A stretch of 36,067 nucleotides of DNA from Cylindrospermum sp. FACHB-282 (GTDB taxonomy: Bacteria > Cyanobacteriota > Cyanobacteriia > Cyanobacteriales > Nostocaceae), in the NCBI RefSeq assembly GCF_014697195.1, contig NZ_JACJRJ010000056.1, forward strand, positions 1 to 36,067, written 5' to 3'. Shown piece by piece: positions 16,597 through 24,893 of the stretch (positions are counted from its first letter, which is position 1; every line of letters starts with the position of its first letter). Made by a program: the position numbers and the translations under genes. The notes beneath the pieces were generated by a model. That model saw only the letters and a list, made by a program, of their open reading frames with translations. It was not told the origin of the DNA and searched no databases.

Positions 16597-18079
16597 TCAG
16601 CCATTAGACAAACCTAAAGCCAATATTTTAGTAATTGATGACACTCCGGAAAACTTGCAGCTTTTAGCTGCCATGCTGACAGGACAAGGTTACAAAGTTC
16701 GTAGCGTCACCAAAGCTACAGCAGGTCTGCGGGGAGCGCAAGCAGCGCCACCGGACTTGATTTTGCTGGACGTGAATATGCCAGAGATGAATGGTTATGA
16801 GGTTTGTCAACATCTCAAAGCTAATGAGATCACCCGTGACATTCCTGTAATTTTTCTTAGTGCGATGGATAGCGTGCTAGATAAGGTGAAAGCCTTTTCA
16901 GTCGGAGGGGTAGACTACATTACTAAACCCTTCAACGTGGAAGAGGTGCTGGCACGTTTAGAAAATCATTTGATGATTCGCAATTTGCGTGCATCATTGC
17001 AAGAGCAAAATGCCATGTTAGAACAGGAGATTCAGGAGCGCCACGAGGTGGAAGAAAAGTTTGCCAAAGCTTTTAGTTCTAGTCCCAGTCCCATTATGAT
17101 TTCCTCCCTGACGGATGGGTGCTTCATTGATGCCAACAGCAGTTTTTTGAGAATGAGTGGCTATTCCCTAGAGGAAATTATTGGTAACACTTTCACAGAA
17201 CTTAATTTGGGCATGAATCCACAAAGGTACACTAGCACCATTGGGCAACTCTTGGAAAAAGGATCTCTGCAAAATCATGAAATCGAATTTCGTACCAAAT
17301 CAGGCGAAGTTAGAATTGCTTTGCTGTCTGCAGAACTCATTGAGCTATCCGGGAGAGAGTGCGTCCTCAACACTTTCAACGATATCACCGAGGGCCGACG
17401 GTTAGAAAACGAATTCATCTCTTTAGTTAGCCATGAATTACGTACCCCCCTCACCTCTTTGATGGGTGCTTTAGACCTTCTAGCAGCTGGACAGCTAGGA
17501 ACCCTGACTTCAAGAGGTCAACAAGTCCTAAATATTGCTATTACCAACACTGAACGCTTGATTCGCTTAGTCAATGATATTTTAGACTTGGAACGGATAA
17601 AATCGGGTAAGCTGACCATCCAAAAGCTCAAGTGTAATGCTGGTAACCTACTTACACAGTCGGCAGAAGTTATGCAACCGATGGCAGAACGCTCCCAAAT
17701 CAATCTTGTTATTGAACCCATCACGGCTGAAATCTTGGTAGATCCAGACCGGATACTGCAAACTCTGACTAATTTGTTGAGCAATGCCATCAAATTTTCC
17801 GAACCTGGTACTACTATTTGGCTGCGTGCCCAGATTCAGCCTAATTACCTGCAAATCACAGTTCAAGACCAGGGACGGGGTATTCCGGCTGATAAACTAC
17901 AGACAATTTTTGAGCGGTTTCAGCAGGTAGATGCCTCTGATTCTCGCAAAAAAGGAGGTACAGGTTTAGGTTTGGCTATTTGCCGTAACATTGTTGAGCA
18001 ACATGGCGGTAACATTTGGGCTGAGAGCATTCTCGGTCAAGGTAGTATCTTCTATTTGATTTTGCCATTTGTAGCTTAA
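16589..18079 (+). CDS. Hybrid histidine kinase with N-terminal receiver (REC-PAS-HisKA-HATPase)
   Basis: The product has 496 aa. The receiver domain (about 12-130) carries Asp61 in LILLDVNMPEMNGYE. A short coiled coil leads to a PAS domain (about 155-275, ending FNDITEGRRLENE). The H-box has His282 in FISLVSHELRTPLTSLMG, and the HATPase motifs are LTNLLSNAIKFSEPG and GGTGLGLAICRNIVEQHGG. It starts inside the end of the upstream kinase gene. The usual reading is that the upstream hybrid kinase, or another donor, phosphorylates the receiver to gate kinase output. It is soluble, and all catalytic boxes are intact. Confidence 0.92.
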   Translation: MHSQPLDKPKANILVIDDTPENLQLLAAMLTGQGYKVRSVTKATAGLRGAQAAPPDLILLDVNMPEMNGYEVCQHLKANEITRDIPVIFLSAMDSVLDKVKAFSVGGVDYITKPFNVEEVLARLENHLMIRNLRASLQEQNAMLEQEIQERHEVEEKFAKAFSSSPSPIMISSLTDGCFIDANSSFLRMSGYSLEEIIGNTFTELNLGMNPQRYTSTIGQLLEKGSLQNHEIEFRTKSGEVRIALLSAELIELSGRECVLNTFNDITEGRRLENEFISLVSHELRTPLTSLMGALDLLAAGQLGTLTSRGQQVLNIAITNTERLIRLVNDILDLERIKSGKLTIQKLKCNAGNLLTQSAEVMQPMAERSQINLVIEPITAEILVDPDRILQTLTNLLSNAIKFSEPGTTIWLRAQIQPNYLQITVQDQGRGIPADKLQTIFERFQQVDASDSRKKGGTGLGLAICRNIVEQHGGNIWAESILGQGSIFYLILPFVA

Positions 18080-18120
18080 ACAGGTAAAACTGGCAATAGC
18101 AATTTAAATAGAAAATATTT

Positions 18121-18504
18121 ATGAGCAAATGTGTATTAATAGTTGATGATGAAGAAGATGTGCGGGCGATTACTCAAATGGGATTAGAAATGGCAGCAGG
18201 CTGGACAGTGCTAACTGCTAGTTCTGGACAAGAAGCTTTAGTCGTAGCAGCAAGCAACCAACCCGATGTCATTCTATTAGATATGATGATGCCTGATATG
18301 GATGGTCGGGCAACCCTACAACAACTTAAAGCGAACCCGATAACTCAGCATATTCCTGTTATTCTGGTTACTGCAAAGGTTCAACCTTCAGAAGAACAGA
18401 GCATAGCTCTGTTGGGTATTGCTGCTGTATTTGCTAAACCCTTTCGTCCCTTAAAATTGGCTGACGAGATCAGTAGTGTATTGAGTTCTATTGCCAAAAC
18501 ATGA
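18121..18504 (+). CDS. Single-domain response regulator (REC only)
   Basis: This 127-aa stand-alone receiver has acidic residues at IVDDEED, phospho-acceptor Asp54 in VILLDMMMPDMDG, the Thr in VILVTAK, and the conserved Lys in FAKPFRP. There is no output domain. It begins 41 bp after the kinase stop and is likely the last gene of the operon, acting as a shuttle or phosphate sink (CheY or Spo0F type). Its partner proteins cannot be told from sequence. Confidence 0.92.
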   Translation: MSKCVLIVDDEEDVRAITQMGLEMAAGWTVLTASSGQEALVVAASNQPDVILLDMMMPDMDGRATLQQLKANPITQHIPVILVTAKVQPSEEQSIALLGIAAVFAKPFRPLKLADEISSVLSSIAKT

Positions 18505-18507
18505 GTT

Positions 18508-18637
18508 ATATCATGTCCGGCTAATTAGTTATGATTCCTACATCTGTGCAAAAACCGGGTTTCCCCCTGCAAGAAAGCAAGAAAGCAAGAAAGCAAGAAA
18601 GCGGTCTTCATGATAAGTCTTTAACCGGACACGATAT
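18508..18637. repeat. 17-bp imperfect inverted repeat flanking an 8-bp tandem repeat
   Basis: ATATCATGTCCGGCTAA (18508-18524) and TTAACCGGACACGATAT (18621-18637) pair at 15 of 17 positions. Between them lies GCAAGAAA repeated four times exactly (18569-18600). The unit sits between the convergent response-regulator and pdxA genes. It could act as a bidirectional transcription stop, although no T tract follows, or be a small mobile-type repeat with termini. Confidence 0.75.
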
Positions 18638-19716
18638 TAGGCAGGATTAATATCCTCCCTACGATTAACCAACTCCGCTGCTAGGGCGATCGCCTCCTTC
18701 ATACTCGTAGCATCAGCAATCCCCTTACCAGCAATATCAAACGCCGTTCCGTGATCAGGTGAAGTCCGCACAAAAGGTAAACCAATAGAAGTATTCACAG
18801 CCCGATCAAAAGCCATCAACTTGACTGGAATTAAGCCTTGGTCGTGGTAAAGTGCCAAATAAGCATCAGCAGGATGATCCACGCGAGAATTTCCATACCA
18901 AGCAAGACCTGGTTTAACCCACATCGTATCTGGTGGTATTGGCCCCTCTAGCTGCATGTTTGGACGCTTACGCCTTTCTGACTCTATCCAGGGAATTAGC
19001 CAATCTATTTCTTCAGTTCCCAGTTGTCCCAATTCACCGCTGTGGGGATTCAAACCTGCGATCGCAATTCTGCCATTTTCAATCCCAAAATCTTGGGCTA
19101 AACACTCCACCAGCAAATCTAGTTTCTTTGTCAACAACTGCGGTGTTAATGTATCAGCTACTTGACTTAAAGGAATATGTGTGGTAGCCAGTAAAGCGCG
19201 GATTGTCCAGCCGGTAAAAGGCGATCGCGCCACAAACAACATGCCAAAACGGTCAACACCAGATTTTTGGGCTAAAAGTTCCGTTTGTCCAGGATAATTG
19301 TATCCTGCGGCTTTCCAAGTAGATTTAGAGATCGGCCCTGTGACAATACCATCAAATTTACCAGCCAGAGTTTGAGCGATCGCATATTCCATATAAGCAA
19401 AACTCGCCGCACCACTGGCAGCATTTCCCATCCCCAGACTAATTTCACCAACAGTAGGCACATCAATCACTGACAACTGGGCTGGATTGGCCAAAGGTGC
19501 TACATTCTCGGTTAAATTTAACTTGTGATAAATCTGTGTCAGCAAATCCCCGTTACCCACCACCACCACGTCACAATATTGACTAACTTCCGAATCTGCT
19601 AAAGCCTTCAAAATCACCTCTGGGCCAATCCCCGCAGGATCACCCAATGTCAAAGCCAAACGCGGGCGTTCTTGTTGACCAAAATTCCTCAGATCAGCTT
19701 GCTTTATTTGATACAT
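18637..19716 (-). CDS. pdxA: 4-hydroxythreonine-4-phosphate dehydrogenase
   Basis: The 359-aa product has the PdxA hallmarks: [19 protein letters not shown] near the N-terminus, GQTELLAQ in the middle, metal-ligand His in [24 protein letters not shown], and the C-terminal [10 protein letters not shown]. PdxA oxidises 4-phosphohydroxy-L-threonine with NAD in vitamin B6 (pyridoxal phosphate) synthesis. Cyanobacteria generally make PLP by the DXP-dependent route, so the gene is expected. An extra N-terminal stretch (about 15 residues) is plausible; no good ribosome binding site is visible. It stands alone, convergent with the signalling operon and divergent from petM. Confidence 0.95.
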   Translation of the reverse strand: MYQIKQADLRNFGQQERPRLALTLGDPAGIGPEVILKALADSEVSQYCDVVVVGNGDLLTQIYHKLNLTENVAPLANPAQLSVIDVPTVGEISLGMGNAASGAASFAYMEYAIAQTLAGKFDGIVTGPISKSTWKAAGYNYPGQTELLAQKSGVDRFGMLFVARSPFTGWTIRALLATTHIPLSQVADTLTPQLLTKKLDLLVECLAQDFGIENGRIAIAGLNPHSGELGQLGTEEIDWLIPWIESERRKRPNMQLEGPIPPDTMWVKPGLAWYGNSRVDHPADAYLALYHDQGLIPVKLMAFDRAVNTSIGLPFVRTSPDHGTAFDIAGKGIADATSMKEAIALAAELVNRREDINPA

Positions 19717-19890
19717 ATATAATACTTGCTTAATAATTATTTGACATTTTTCCCCACATCCCCCTTCGGGTACACTGTTGGGCTGCTTTGGGAATTAGCT
19801 GAAACTAGTTTAGAATTATTCACACGGGTCTAATCTAACAGTAGCTGTTGTCAAACTTCTAGTAGACCTAGTTTACACAAACCATTAGTT

Positions 19891-19896
19891 AAGGAG
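19891..19896 (+). promoter_or_regulatory. Ribosome binding site of petM
   Basis: AAGGAG is 10 bases before the ATG at 19907, which supports this very short gene as real. Confidence 0.75.
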
Positions 19897-19906
19897 AATC
19901 ATACCA

Positions 19907-20011
19907 ATGGGCGGCGAAATATTAAATGCAGGTCTGTTGTCCTTCGGTTTAATCTTTGTGGGTTGGGCCTTGGGTGCTTTGTTACTGAAAATTCAGGGCG
20001 CAGAAGAATAA
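19907..20011 (+). CDS. petM: Cytochrome b6f complex subunit PetM
   Basis: A 34-aa single-helix membrane protein, easily missed because of its size. It begins MGGEILNA, has one hydrophobic helix ([18 protein letters not shown]) and ends KIQGAEE, which is the PetM pattern. PetM is a small subunit of the cytochrome b6f complex in the thylakoid membrane, linking photosystems II and I and also serving respiration. It has a strong ribosome binding site upstream and a hairpin terminator downstream, so it appears to be monocistronic. Its position before a Ycf39-type gene fits photosynthetic gene neighbourhoods in cyanobacteria. Confidence 0.95.
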   Translation: MGGEILNAGLLSFGLIFVGWALGALLLKIQGAEE

Positions 20012-20066
20012 TCCCCCTGGTACACAGCACTCAAAAAGCGAGAGGCATTCCTCTTTCTAGGAAAAT

Positions 20067-20096
20067 AGCTTGTCCGGACGCCGGACAAAGCTTTTT
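20067..20096 (+). terminator. Rho-independent terminator after petM
   Basis: TTGTCCGG-acg-CCGGACAA (20070-20088) forms a GC-rich stem extended by AGCT/AGCT with one bulged A, ending in a run of five T. A smaller AGAGG-catt-CCTCT hairpin lies just before it (20041-20054 region). Confidence 0.85.
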
Positions 20097-20209
20097 CCGC
20101 CAGTTTCCTGAAATCATGCCAGTTTCTTAAAATAAACGTAAAGTTTTGTTTGTACAGGCAATTCTGTTAAGATTCTTTTCATAAAACATTAAGATTTATA
20201 AAGACCCTC

Positions 20210-21193
20210 ATGACATTATTAATCGTCGGTGCCACTGGCACCTTAGGAAGACAAGTGGCTCGTCGCGCTATCGATGAGGGGTATAAGGTACGTTGTCTGG
20301 TTCGGAGTACCAAAAAAGCGGCTTTTCTCAAAGAATGGGGTGCGGAACTGGTATCAGGAGATTTGTGTTATCCCCAAACCCTACCGGGAGCATTAGTTGG
20401 CGTCACCGCAGTCATTGATGCAGCAACATCTCGCCCTACAGATTCACTAACTATTAAGCAGGTAGACTGGGATGGCAAAGTAGCATTAATTCAAGCAGCA
20501 AAAGCCGCAGGTGTAGAGCGGTTTATCTTCTTTTCCATTCTCGATGCCGAGAAGTACCCAGAAGTACCGCTAATGGAAATTAAGCGATGTACAGAACTGT
20601 TTCTGACTGAATCCGGCTTGAACTACACCATTTTCCGGCTGGCTGGCTTTATGCAAGGGTTAATTGGTCAATATGGGATTCCCATATTAGAAAACCAGCC
20701 AGTTTGGGTAACGGGTGCATCCTCTCCCGTAGCCTACATGGACACACAAGACGTTGCTAAGTTTGCTACCCGTGCCTTAAGTGTGCCAGAAACCGCCAAG
20801 GAAGCCTTCCCCTTAGTGGGAACTCGTGCTTGGAGTGCAGAAGAAATCATTAGCCTATGCGAACGCTTGTCTGGAAAAGATGCCAGAGTCACGCGAATGC
20901 CGATAAACGTACTGCGTACCATGCAGCGTATCCTGCGGTTCTTTCAGTGGGGGTGGAATGTCGCCGACAGACTGGCTTTTACAGAAGTTCTGGCTAGTGG
21001 TAGGCCATTAAATGCCTCAATGGATGAAGTATATACAGTCTTTGGGTTAGAGAAAGAACAAACCGCCACCCTAGAAACTTACTTGCAAGAGTACTTCAGC
21101 CGAATCATGAAAAAGCTGAAGGAGTTAGACTACCAGAAAAATCAAGCCAAAAAGCAGAAAAGCAAAAAGACTCCGTTCAAACAGTCATCATAG
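20210..21193 (+). CDS. ycf39: Ycf39-like NAD(P)-binding atypical SDR, photosystem II assembly factor
   Basis: The 327-aa product has the nucleotide-binding motif GATGTLG at residues 7-13, then YKVRCLVRSTKKAAFLKEWG, and matches the Ycf39/HCF244 family along its length (VIDAATSRPTD, RFIFFSILDAEKYPEVPLME, SPVAYMDTQDVAKF). Ycf39 works with chlorophyll-binding Hlips to deliver chlorophyll to newly made D1 protein during photosystem II assembly. It has no catalytic Tyr-Lys pair of classical SDRs. The C-terminal tail is Lys-rich and low in complexity. It is separate from petM by a terminator, so it has its own promoter. The family call is firm; the exact role is transferred from known members. Confidence 0.9.
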   Translation: MTLLIVGATGTLGRQVARRAIDEGYKVRCLVRSTKKAAFLKEWGAELVSGDLCYPQTLPGALVGVTAVIDAATSRPTDSLTIKQVDWDGKVALIQAAKAAGVERFIFFSILDAEKYPEVPLMEIKRCTELFLTESGLNYTIFRLAGFMQGLIGQYGIPILENQPVWVTGASSPVAYMDTQDVAKFATRALSVPETAKEAFPLVGTRAWSAEEIISLCERLSGKDARVTRMPINVLRTMQRILRFFQWGWNVADRLAFTEVLASGRPLNASMDEVYTVFGLEKEQTATLETYLQEYFSRIMKKLKELDYQKNQAKKQKSKKTPFKQSS

Positions 21194-21292
21194 TTACTGA
21201 GAGTTAATTAATCCTGGACTGACGATGAGAATTGTCAAAAATGTGTAAGGATTACAGAATAAAAAGCAGCGCCTAAATTTGGATATTTGAGT

Positions 21293-22210
21293 GTGCCGAA
21301 AGTAGGCATTATCTACAATGACGTTAAACCGATAGCGAGTCGTGTTGCTATCGAGTTAAAAGACAAGCTAACCGCTGTCGGTTGGAATGTATCTATCACG
21401 ACGAGTATTGGTGGGATACTGGGCTACGCTAATCCCGATAGTCCTGTATGCCACACCCCAATTGAAGCTTTGACACCTCCCGATTTTGATTCCGAGATGG
21501 AATTTGCTGTAGTGTTAGGGGGAGACGGCACTGTTTTAGCAGCGTCGCGTCAGGTTGCACCCTGCGGTATTCCACTGCTGACAGTGAATACTGGTCACAT
21601 GGGATTTTTGACGGAAACTTATCTTAACCAATTGCCCCAAGCTCTAGAACAGGTGATGGCGGGTAAGTATGAAGTTGAAGAACGGGTGATGCTCACCGTT
21701 AAAGTACTTCGGGGAGATTCAGTGCTATGGGAAGCTCTCTGCCTGAATGAAATGGTGTTACATCGGGAACCATTAACCTCGATGTGCCATTTTGAAATTG
21801 CTGTTGGGCGTCATGCCGCAGTAGATATTGCTGCGGATGGTGTAATTATTTCTACACCAACGGGTTCTACAGCTTATTCCTTGAGTGCTGGTGGCCCAGT
21901 AGTGACCCCTGGTGTGCCTGTGTTGCAGCTGGTGCCCATTTGTCCCCATTCCCTAGCTTCTCGGTCTTTGGTATTTCCCGATAGTGAACCAGTAAACATC
22001 TACCCAGTCAATGTCCCCAGGATGGTGATGGTGGTGGATGGAAATGGAGGGTGCTATATCTTTCCTGATGATCGGGTATATTTGGAGCGATCGCCATATA
22101 CTGCTCGGTTCATTCGCCTGCAATCACCGGAGTTTTTCCGCATTTTGCGAGAAAAATTAGGTTGGGGTCTGCCACATATTGCCAAGCCGACTTCGGTAGA
22201 ATTACCTTAG
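21293..22210 (+). CDS. nadK: NAD kinase
   Basis: The roughly 305-aa product phosphorylates NAD to NADP. It has the GGDGT motif (about residues 76-80, in [15 protein letters not shown]), [10 protein letters not shown], and [16 protein letters not shown], all diagnostic of NAD kinase. I place the start at GTG 21293 ([11 protein letters not shown]), because family members begin with this motif; a TTG six bases earlier (21287) is also possible. Cyanobacteria commonly carry two NAD kinases, of which this is one. It lies 99 bp after the ycf39-like gene and may or may not share a transcript with it. Confidence 0.93.
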   Translation: MPKVGIIYNDVKPIASRVAIELKDKLTAVGWNVSITTSIGGILGYANPDSPVCHTPIEALTPPDFDSEMEFAVVLGGDGTVLAASRQVAPCGIPLLTVNTGHMGFLTETYLNQLPQALEQVMAGKYEVEERVMLTVKVLRGDSVLWEALCLNEMVLHREPLTSMCHFEIAVGRHAAVDIAADGVIISTPTGSTAYSLSAGGPVVTPGVPVLQLVPICPHSLASRSLVFPDSEPVNIYPVNVPRMVMVVDGNGGCYIFPDDRVYLERSPYTARFIRLQSPEFFRILREKLGWGLPHIAKPTSVELP

Positions 22211-22444
22211 TCAAACAGGTCATTAGTGAAATAACTATTTCTTGTGCCTTTTGGGTAGCGTGCCTTTTTTGGTGATTTCCTTCCAGAATTACTGGCTAAG
22301 GGGTGGAATTTGGAATGTAGTTATGGAAATTGCATATCTGGAATTTTGATGGCTGACGCTTGAACGTGTTAAAACAGCCATAGACAGGGTGTTAAATCAG
22401 GAATGATCGATCACGAAAAACTCAGAAATTGCATCTCTAACTCA

Positions 22445-22474
22445 TGTACAGAGTTTTTCGAGAACCTCTGTACA
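22445..22474. promoter_or_regulatory. 30-bp quasi-palindrome upstream of the NblR-like gene
   Basis: TGTACAGAG (22445-22453) and CTCTGTACA (22466-22474) are exact reverse complements, and the centre TTTTTCGAGAAC continues the symmetry, so 13 of 15 pairs match overall. It ends 34 bases before the ATG at 22509, a likely site for an operator or a 5'-leader hairpin. The rest of the 298-bp gap shows only a GTGCCTTTT direct repeat. Confidence 0.7.
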
Positions 22475-22508
22475 ACCTGAAATTCCTAATCCAATATCTC
22501 AAATTAAT

Positions 22509-23195
22509 ATGACAGTTGCTCACAGTCCCTGTGTTTTGGTGATTGAAACCGATGAGAACCTAGCAAATCAGCTTTCTTTTGATTTGCAAGAAGCTGGCTA
22601 TGATGCGATTTTGGCTCATGATGCGACAAGTGGTTTGCAATATTGCCACGATCGCCAACCTGCTTTAATTGTTGTAGACCGAATGCTCTCAGGAGAATCA
22701 GGACTCTCGTTGTGCAAAAATCTCCGAAGCGCGGGTATGCGATCGCCTATGCTAGTGATGATGGCACGGGATACAGTCGATGACCGTGTAGCTTGTCTAG
22801 AAGCAGGGGCTGATGATTACATCCTCAAGCCTTACCGCTCAGAAGACTTTTTGAAGTTAATTCGCCTCTACTTAAAACCTGATGTCGATACCACAGAGCA
22901 ATTACGCTTTGGGGATTTGATTTTAGATATCGCCACCCGCCGCGCCATACACAACGGACGGGCCATCGATTTAACAATGAAGGAATTTGAACTCCTCAAG
23001 TTCTTAATGGAACACCCCCGTGAAGTATTAACCCGCGAACAAATTCTCGAAAACGTTTGGGGTTATGACTTTATGGGTGAGTCGAATGTGATTGAAGTGT
23101 ACATTCGCTACTTGCGCCTGAAAATTGAAGATGAAAATCAAAAGCGCCTCATTCAAACGGTGCGAGGCGTCGGTTACGTCTTAAGAGAGTCATAG
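22509..23195 (+). CDS. nblR: OmpR-type response regulator, NblR-like
   Basis: The product has 228 aa: a receiver domain (about 8-122; Asp57 in LIVVDRMLSGESG, Lys107 in DDYILKPY) and a winged helix (about 132-226; FELLKFLMEHPREVLTR, then VRGVGYVLRES). Overall sequence resembles NblR, a regulator of phycobilisome breakdown and of survival under nutrient and high-light stress. The acidic pocket reads IETDEN and not the usual DDD/DD, as in atypical receivers that may act without phosphorylation; NblR is reported to be of that kind. The symbol rests on recalled similarity. Alternative: another OmpR family member. The strong palindrome upstream could be its own site. Confidence 0.75.
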   Translation: MTVAHSPCVLVIETDENLANQLSFDLQEAGYDAILAHDATSGLQYCHDRQPALIVVDRMLSGESGLSLCKNLRSAGMRSPMLVMMARDTVDDRVACLEAGADDYILKPYRSEDFLKLIRLYLKPDVDTTEQLRFGDLILDIATRRAIHNGRAIDLTMKEFELLKFLMEHPREVLTREQILENVWGYDFMGESNVIEVYIRYLRLKIEDENQKRLIQTVRGVGYVLRES

Positions 23196-23313
23196 AAGCC
23201 ACGTTTAATCATTTAGTCATTGGTCATTATCTCCCTAATGCCCACTTCCTGGGTTTTTGTGCTTAAATTAGCTAAAATCAAAACTTAAAATTACAAAATT
23301 TAAAACTATTAGG

Positions 23314-23814
23314 ATGAGTTTGTTAAGTTTGTTATCAATATTGCTGAGTGTTTGGCTGATGGGCTGTTCTCCACCAACCGCAGCTAAACCTCCCATCGCC
23401 ACACCAAACTCTCAAACCCAAGCACCAGTAACTGCCGGTCAAATGCTACCAATTTCTGCTACAGCCACTATTCCCAACGGTACAAAAATTCAGTTAGAAG
23501 TAGCGCAAACCCAGGAACAGCAAGCAATGGGGTTGATGTATCGCCCAGCTTTACCCGATGACCGGGGGATGCTGTTTGCGTTCCCTTCACCACAACCAGT
23601 CAGATTCTGGATGATGAATGTACCCGTGTCCCTAGATATGGTCTTTCTTGGGAATGGAGTAGTGAAGTATATTCAGGCTTCGGCACCTCCCTGCGCTATG
23701 CAGCCCTGTGCTACTTATGGCCCCAACGTACCAATCGACATGGTAATTGAATTGCGGTCTGGACGCGCTGCTGAATTAGGTTTGAAGGTGGGCGATAGTA
23801 TCAAAATTGAATAG
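23314..23814 (+). CDS. DUF192 family lipoprotein
   Basis: The 166-aa product has a signal peptide ending in a lipobox (WLMGC, Cys18), a Pro/Thr-rich linker, then a DUF192 domain (about 55-160; KIQLEVAQTQEQQAMGLMYR, GMLFAFPSPQPVRFWMMNV, IDMVIELRSGRA). DUF192 proteins are small envelope proteins of unknown function, resembling a beta-barrel fold. The conserved Met/Trp and Cys residues (PPCAMQPC) are present. It lies 118 bp downstream of the NblR-like gene on the same strand. Confidence 0.87.
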   Translation: MSLLSLLSILLSVWLMGCSPPTAAKPPIATPNSQTQAPVTAGQMLPISATATIPNGTKIQLEVAQTQEQQAMGLMYRPALPDDRGMLFAFPSPQPVRFWMMNVPVSLDMVFLGNGVVKYIQASAPPCAMQPCATYGPNVPIDMVIELRSGRAAELGLKVGDSIKIE

Positions 23815-24367
23815 TTAGGCTCCGGCGCTTTGCGGAACTAAAAACTGTAATCATCTCTCTGTGAAGAGTTGACAAAATCTTTATAAAGATTTATTTGTAA
23901 TAAAAATATCACGTATTGTGGTAAAACAATCACTTATGAGGCTACTATTTAGCCATAGCACTCATAAGTATCAAGCTCTACTGTTTCCAGGGTAGAATCG
24001 CTGTTTTTAAGCTTGGTTGCAAAAATCCTCCCTTTGGCGTACGTGTAAATAGTCGTTGATAAGGGAGTATAAGCTATGGAATCTTTGCTACTAAATGTGT
24101 AATTAAACAAAGCATTAAAAGTAAACAAGGATGAAGCTAATTTGACAAGGGAAATGTGCTGCTGAAGATAGGAGCAAACCAGCAATTAAGGAAGCTTCTA
24201 TTGCCCAGAACCTCTAATATAAGGTTCTTTTAGAGGCATAACCAACAAAAGTGCTGCTCGGTTTATTCGCTAACAGCACAGTGACACATAAAATACTGGC
24301 TACAGACTACTGAGAAAGGGTGAACCGATATATGATAATACACTCTACCCAAGGAGGTGAGAAACAA
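23815..24367. other. Intergenic region with two hairpins
   Basis: 553 bases without a convincing gene. ACTTATGAG (23932-23940) pairs exactly with CTCATAAGT (23961-23969), with an inner GGCT/AGCC pair. AGAACCT-N8-AGGTTCT (24207-24228) is a second stem followed by TTTTAGAGG, possibly a plus-strand terminator. A 78-aa minus-strand frame from a TTG codon (24185 to 23949) lacks a ribosome binding site and recognisable features, so it is not called. Confidence 0.5.
24351..24358 (+). promoter_or_regulatory. Strong ribosome binding site of the DUF2949 gene
   Basis: AAGGAGGT, nearly the full anti-SD complement, lies 9 bases before ATG 24368. It decides this start over an upstream ATG at 24320. Confidence 0.8.
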
Positions 24368-24559
24368 ATGGCACCATCAAGATATTCTCGATTACTTCAT
24401 TTTTTGCAGGAAGATTTGGCAATTTCTGCCGCCTCTTTGGCCGTAGCACTGCGCCATCGCGAGCAAGATCCAGGTTCTTTAGCCATAATTCTTTGGCAGT
24501 ATGGGTTAATTACACTAGATCAGTTAGGACAAATTTATGATTGGCTAGAGACAGCATAG
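24368..24559 (+). CDS. DUF2949 family small protein
   Basis: The 63-aa product (MAPSRYSRLLHFLQEDLAI...) matches the cyanobacterial DUF2949 family: a helical protein with LRHREQDPGSLAIILWQYGL and ITLDQLGQIYDWLE. The start is taken from the ribosome binding site; starting at 24320 would add 16 residues not typical of the family. Role unknown. It has no close same-strand partner except a doubtful 46-aa frame downstream. Confidence 0.82.
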   Translation: MAPSRYSRLLHFLQEDLAISAASLAVALRHREQDPGSLAIILWQYGLITLDQLGQIYDWLETA

Positions 24560-24590
24560 GTATGAGTAGCTCATTCAGGAGAATTGAGGT

Positions 24591-24731
24591 ATGTCAAATC
24601 GACTCTACCTTCTGCAAAGGTTGATAGATAAACAAATTGACTCTGGTGGATTCTACGCATTTTCATTCAAATTAAAAGAGCGAGTTGTTAAGTCTATCTG
24701 TTGCATCAACGAGATAACTTGCTTCCAATAG
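24591..24731 (+). CDS. Possible small protein of 46 aa
   Basis: An ATG follows AGGAG (24578-24582) and GAGG motifs. The product (MSNRLYLLQRLIDKQ...) contains a Cys pair (ICCINEITCFQ) at the end. I do not recognise it, and no family is suggested. It may be chance; the only support is the ribosome binding site and position 31 bp after the DUF2949 gene. Confidence 0.25.
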   Translation: MSNRLYLLQRLIDKQIDSGGFYAFSFKLKERVVKSICCINEITCFQ

Positions 24732-24825
24732 GCAGCGCTCTCCAGAATCTTTACATAAGGAAAGTCTCCAGCCTCCTCCTGTTAATTGCTCTCCTTCTCC
24801 ACATTTAGTAGGAAGAATCTAGAAT

Positions 24826-24879
24826 CCCCTGCCTTTCGGAGTAAGTAAGTGAGCGAAGCAAAACTTACTCAGGCAGGGG
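24826..24879. repeat. Strong two-part stem-loop next to the aminotransferase stop
   Basis: CCCCTGCCT (24826-24834) pairs with AGGCAGGGG (24871-24879), and inside it AGTAAGT (24840-24846) pairs with ACTTACT (24863-24869). It begins 15 bases beyond the stop of the minus-strand aminotransferase gene. No T tract follows, so it may stabilise the mRNA 3' end or be a dispersed repeat copy, and not a classical terminator. Confidence 0.8.
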
Positions 24880-24893
24880 AGTGTCAAGAATAG

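Noticed and set aside
18569-18600. Tandem GCAAGAAA units as a CRISPR
   Set aside because: Units are 8 bp with no spacers; a simple tandem repeat.
19741-19776. TTGACA at 19741 with TACACT as a promoter for petM
   Set aside because: Spacing is 24 bases, too long for a standard sigma-70 promoter.
23949-24185. 78-aa minus-strand open frame
   Set aside because: Begins at TTG without a ribosome binding site, composition not protein-like, lies among hairpins.
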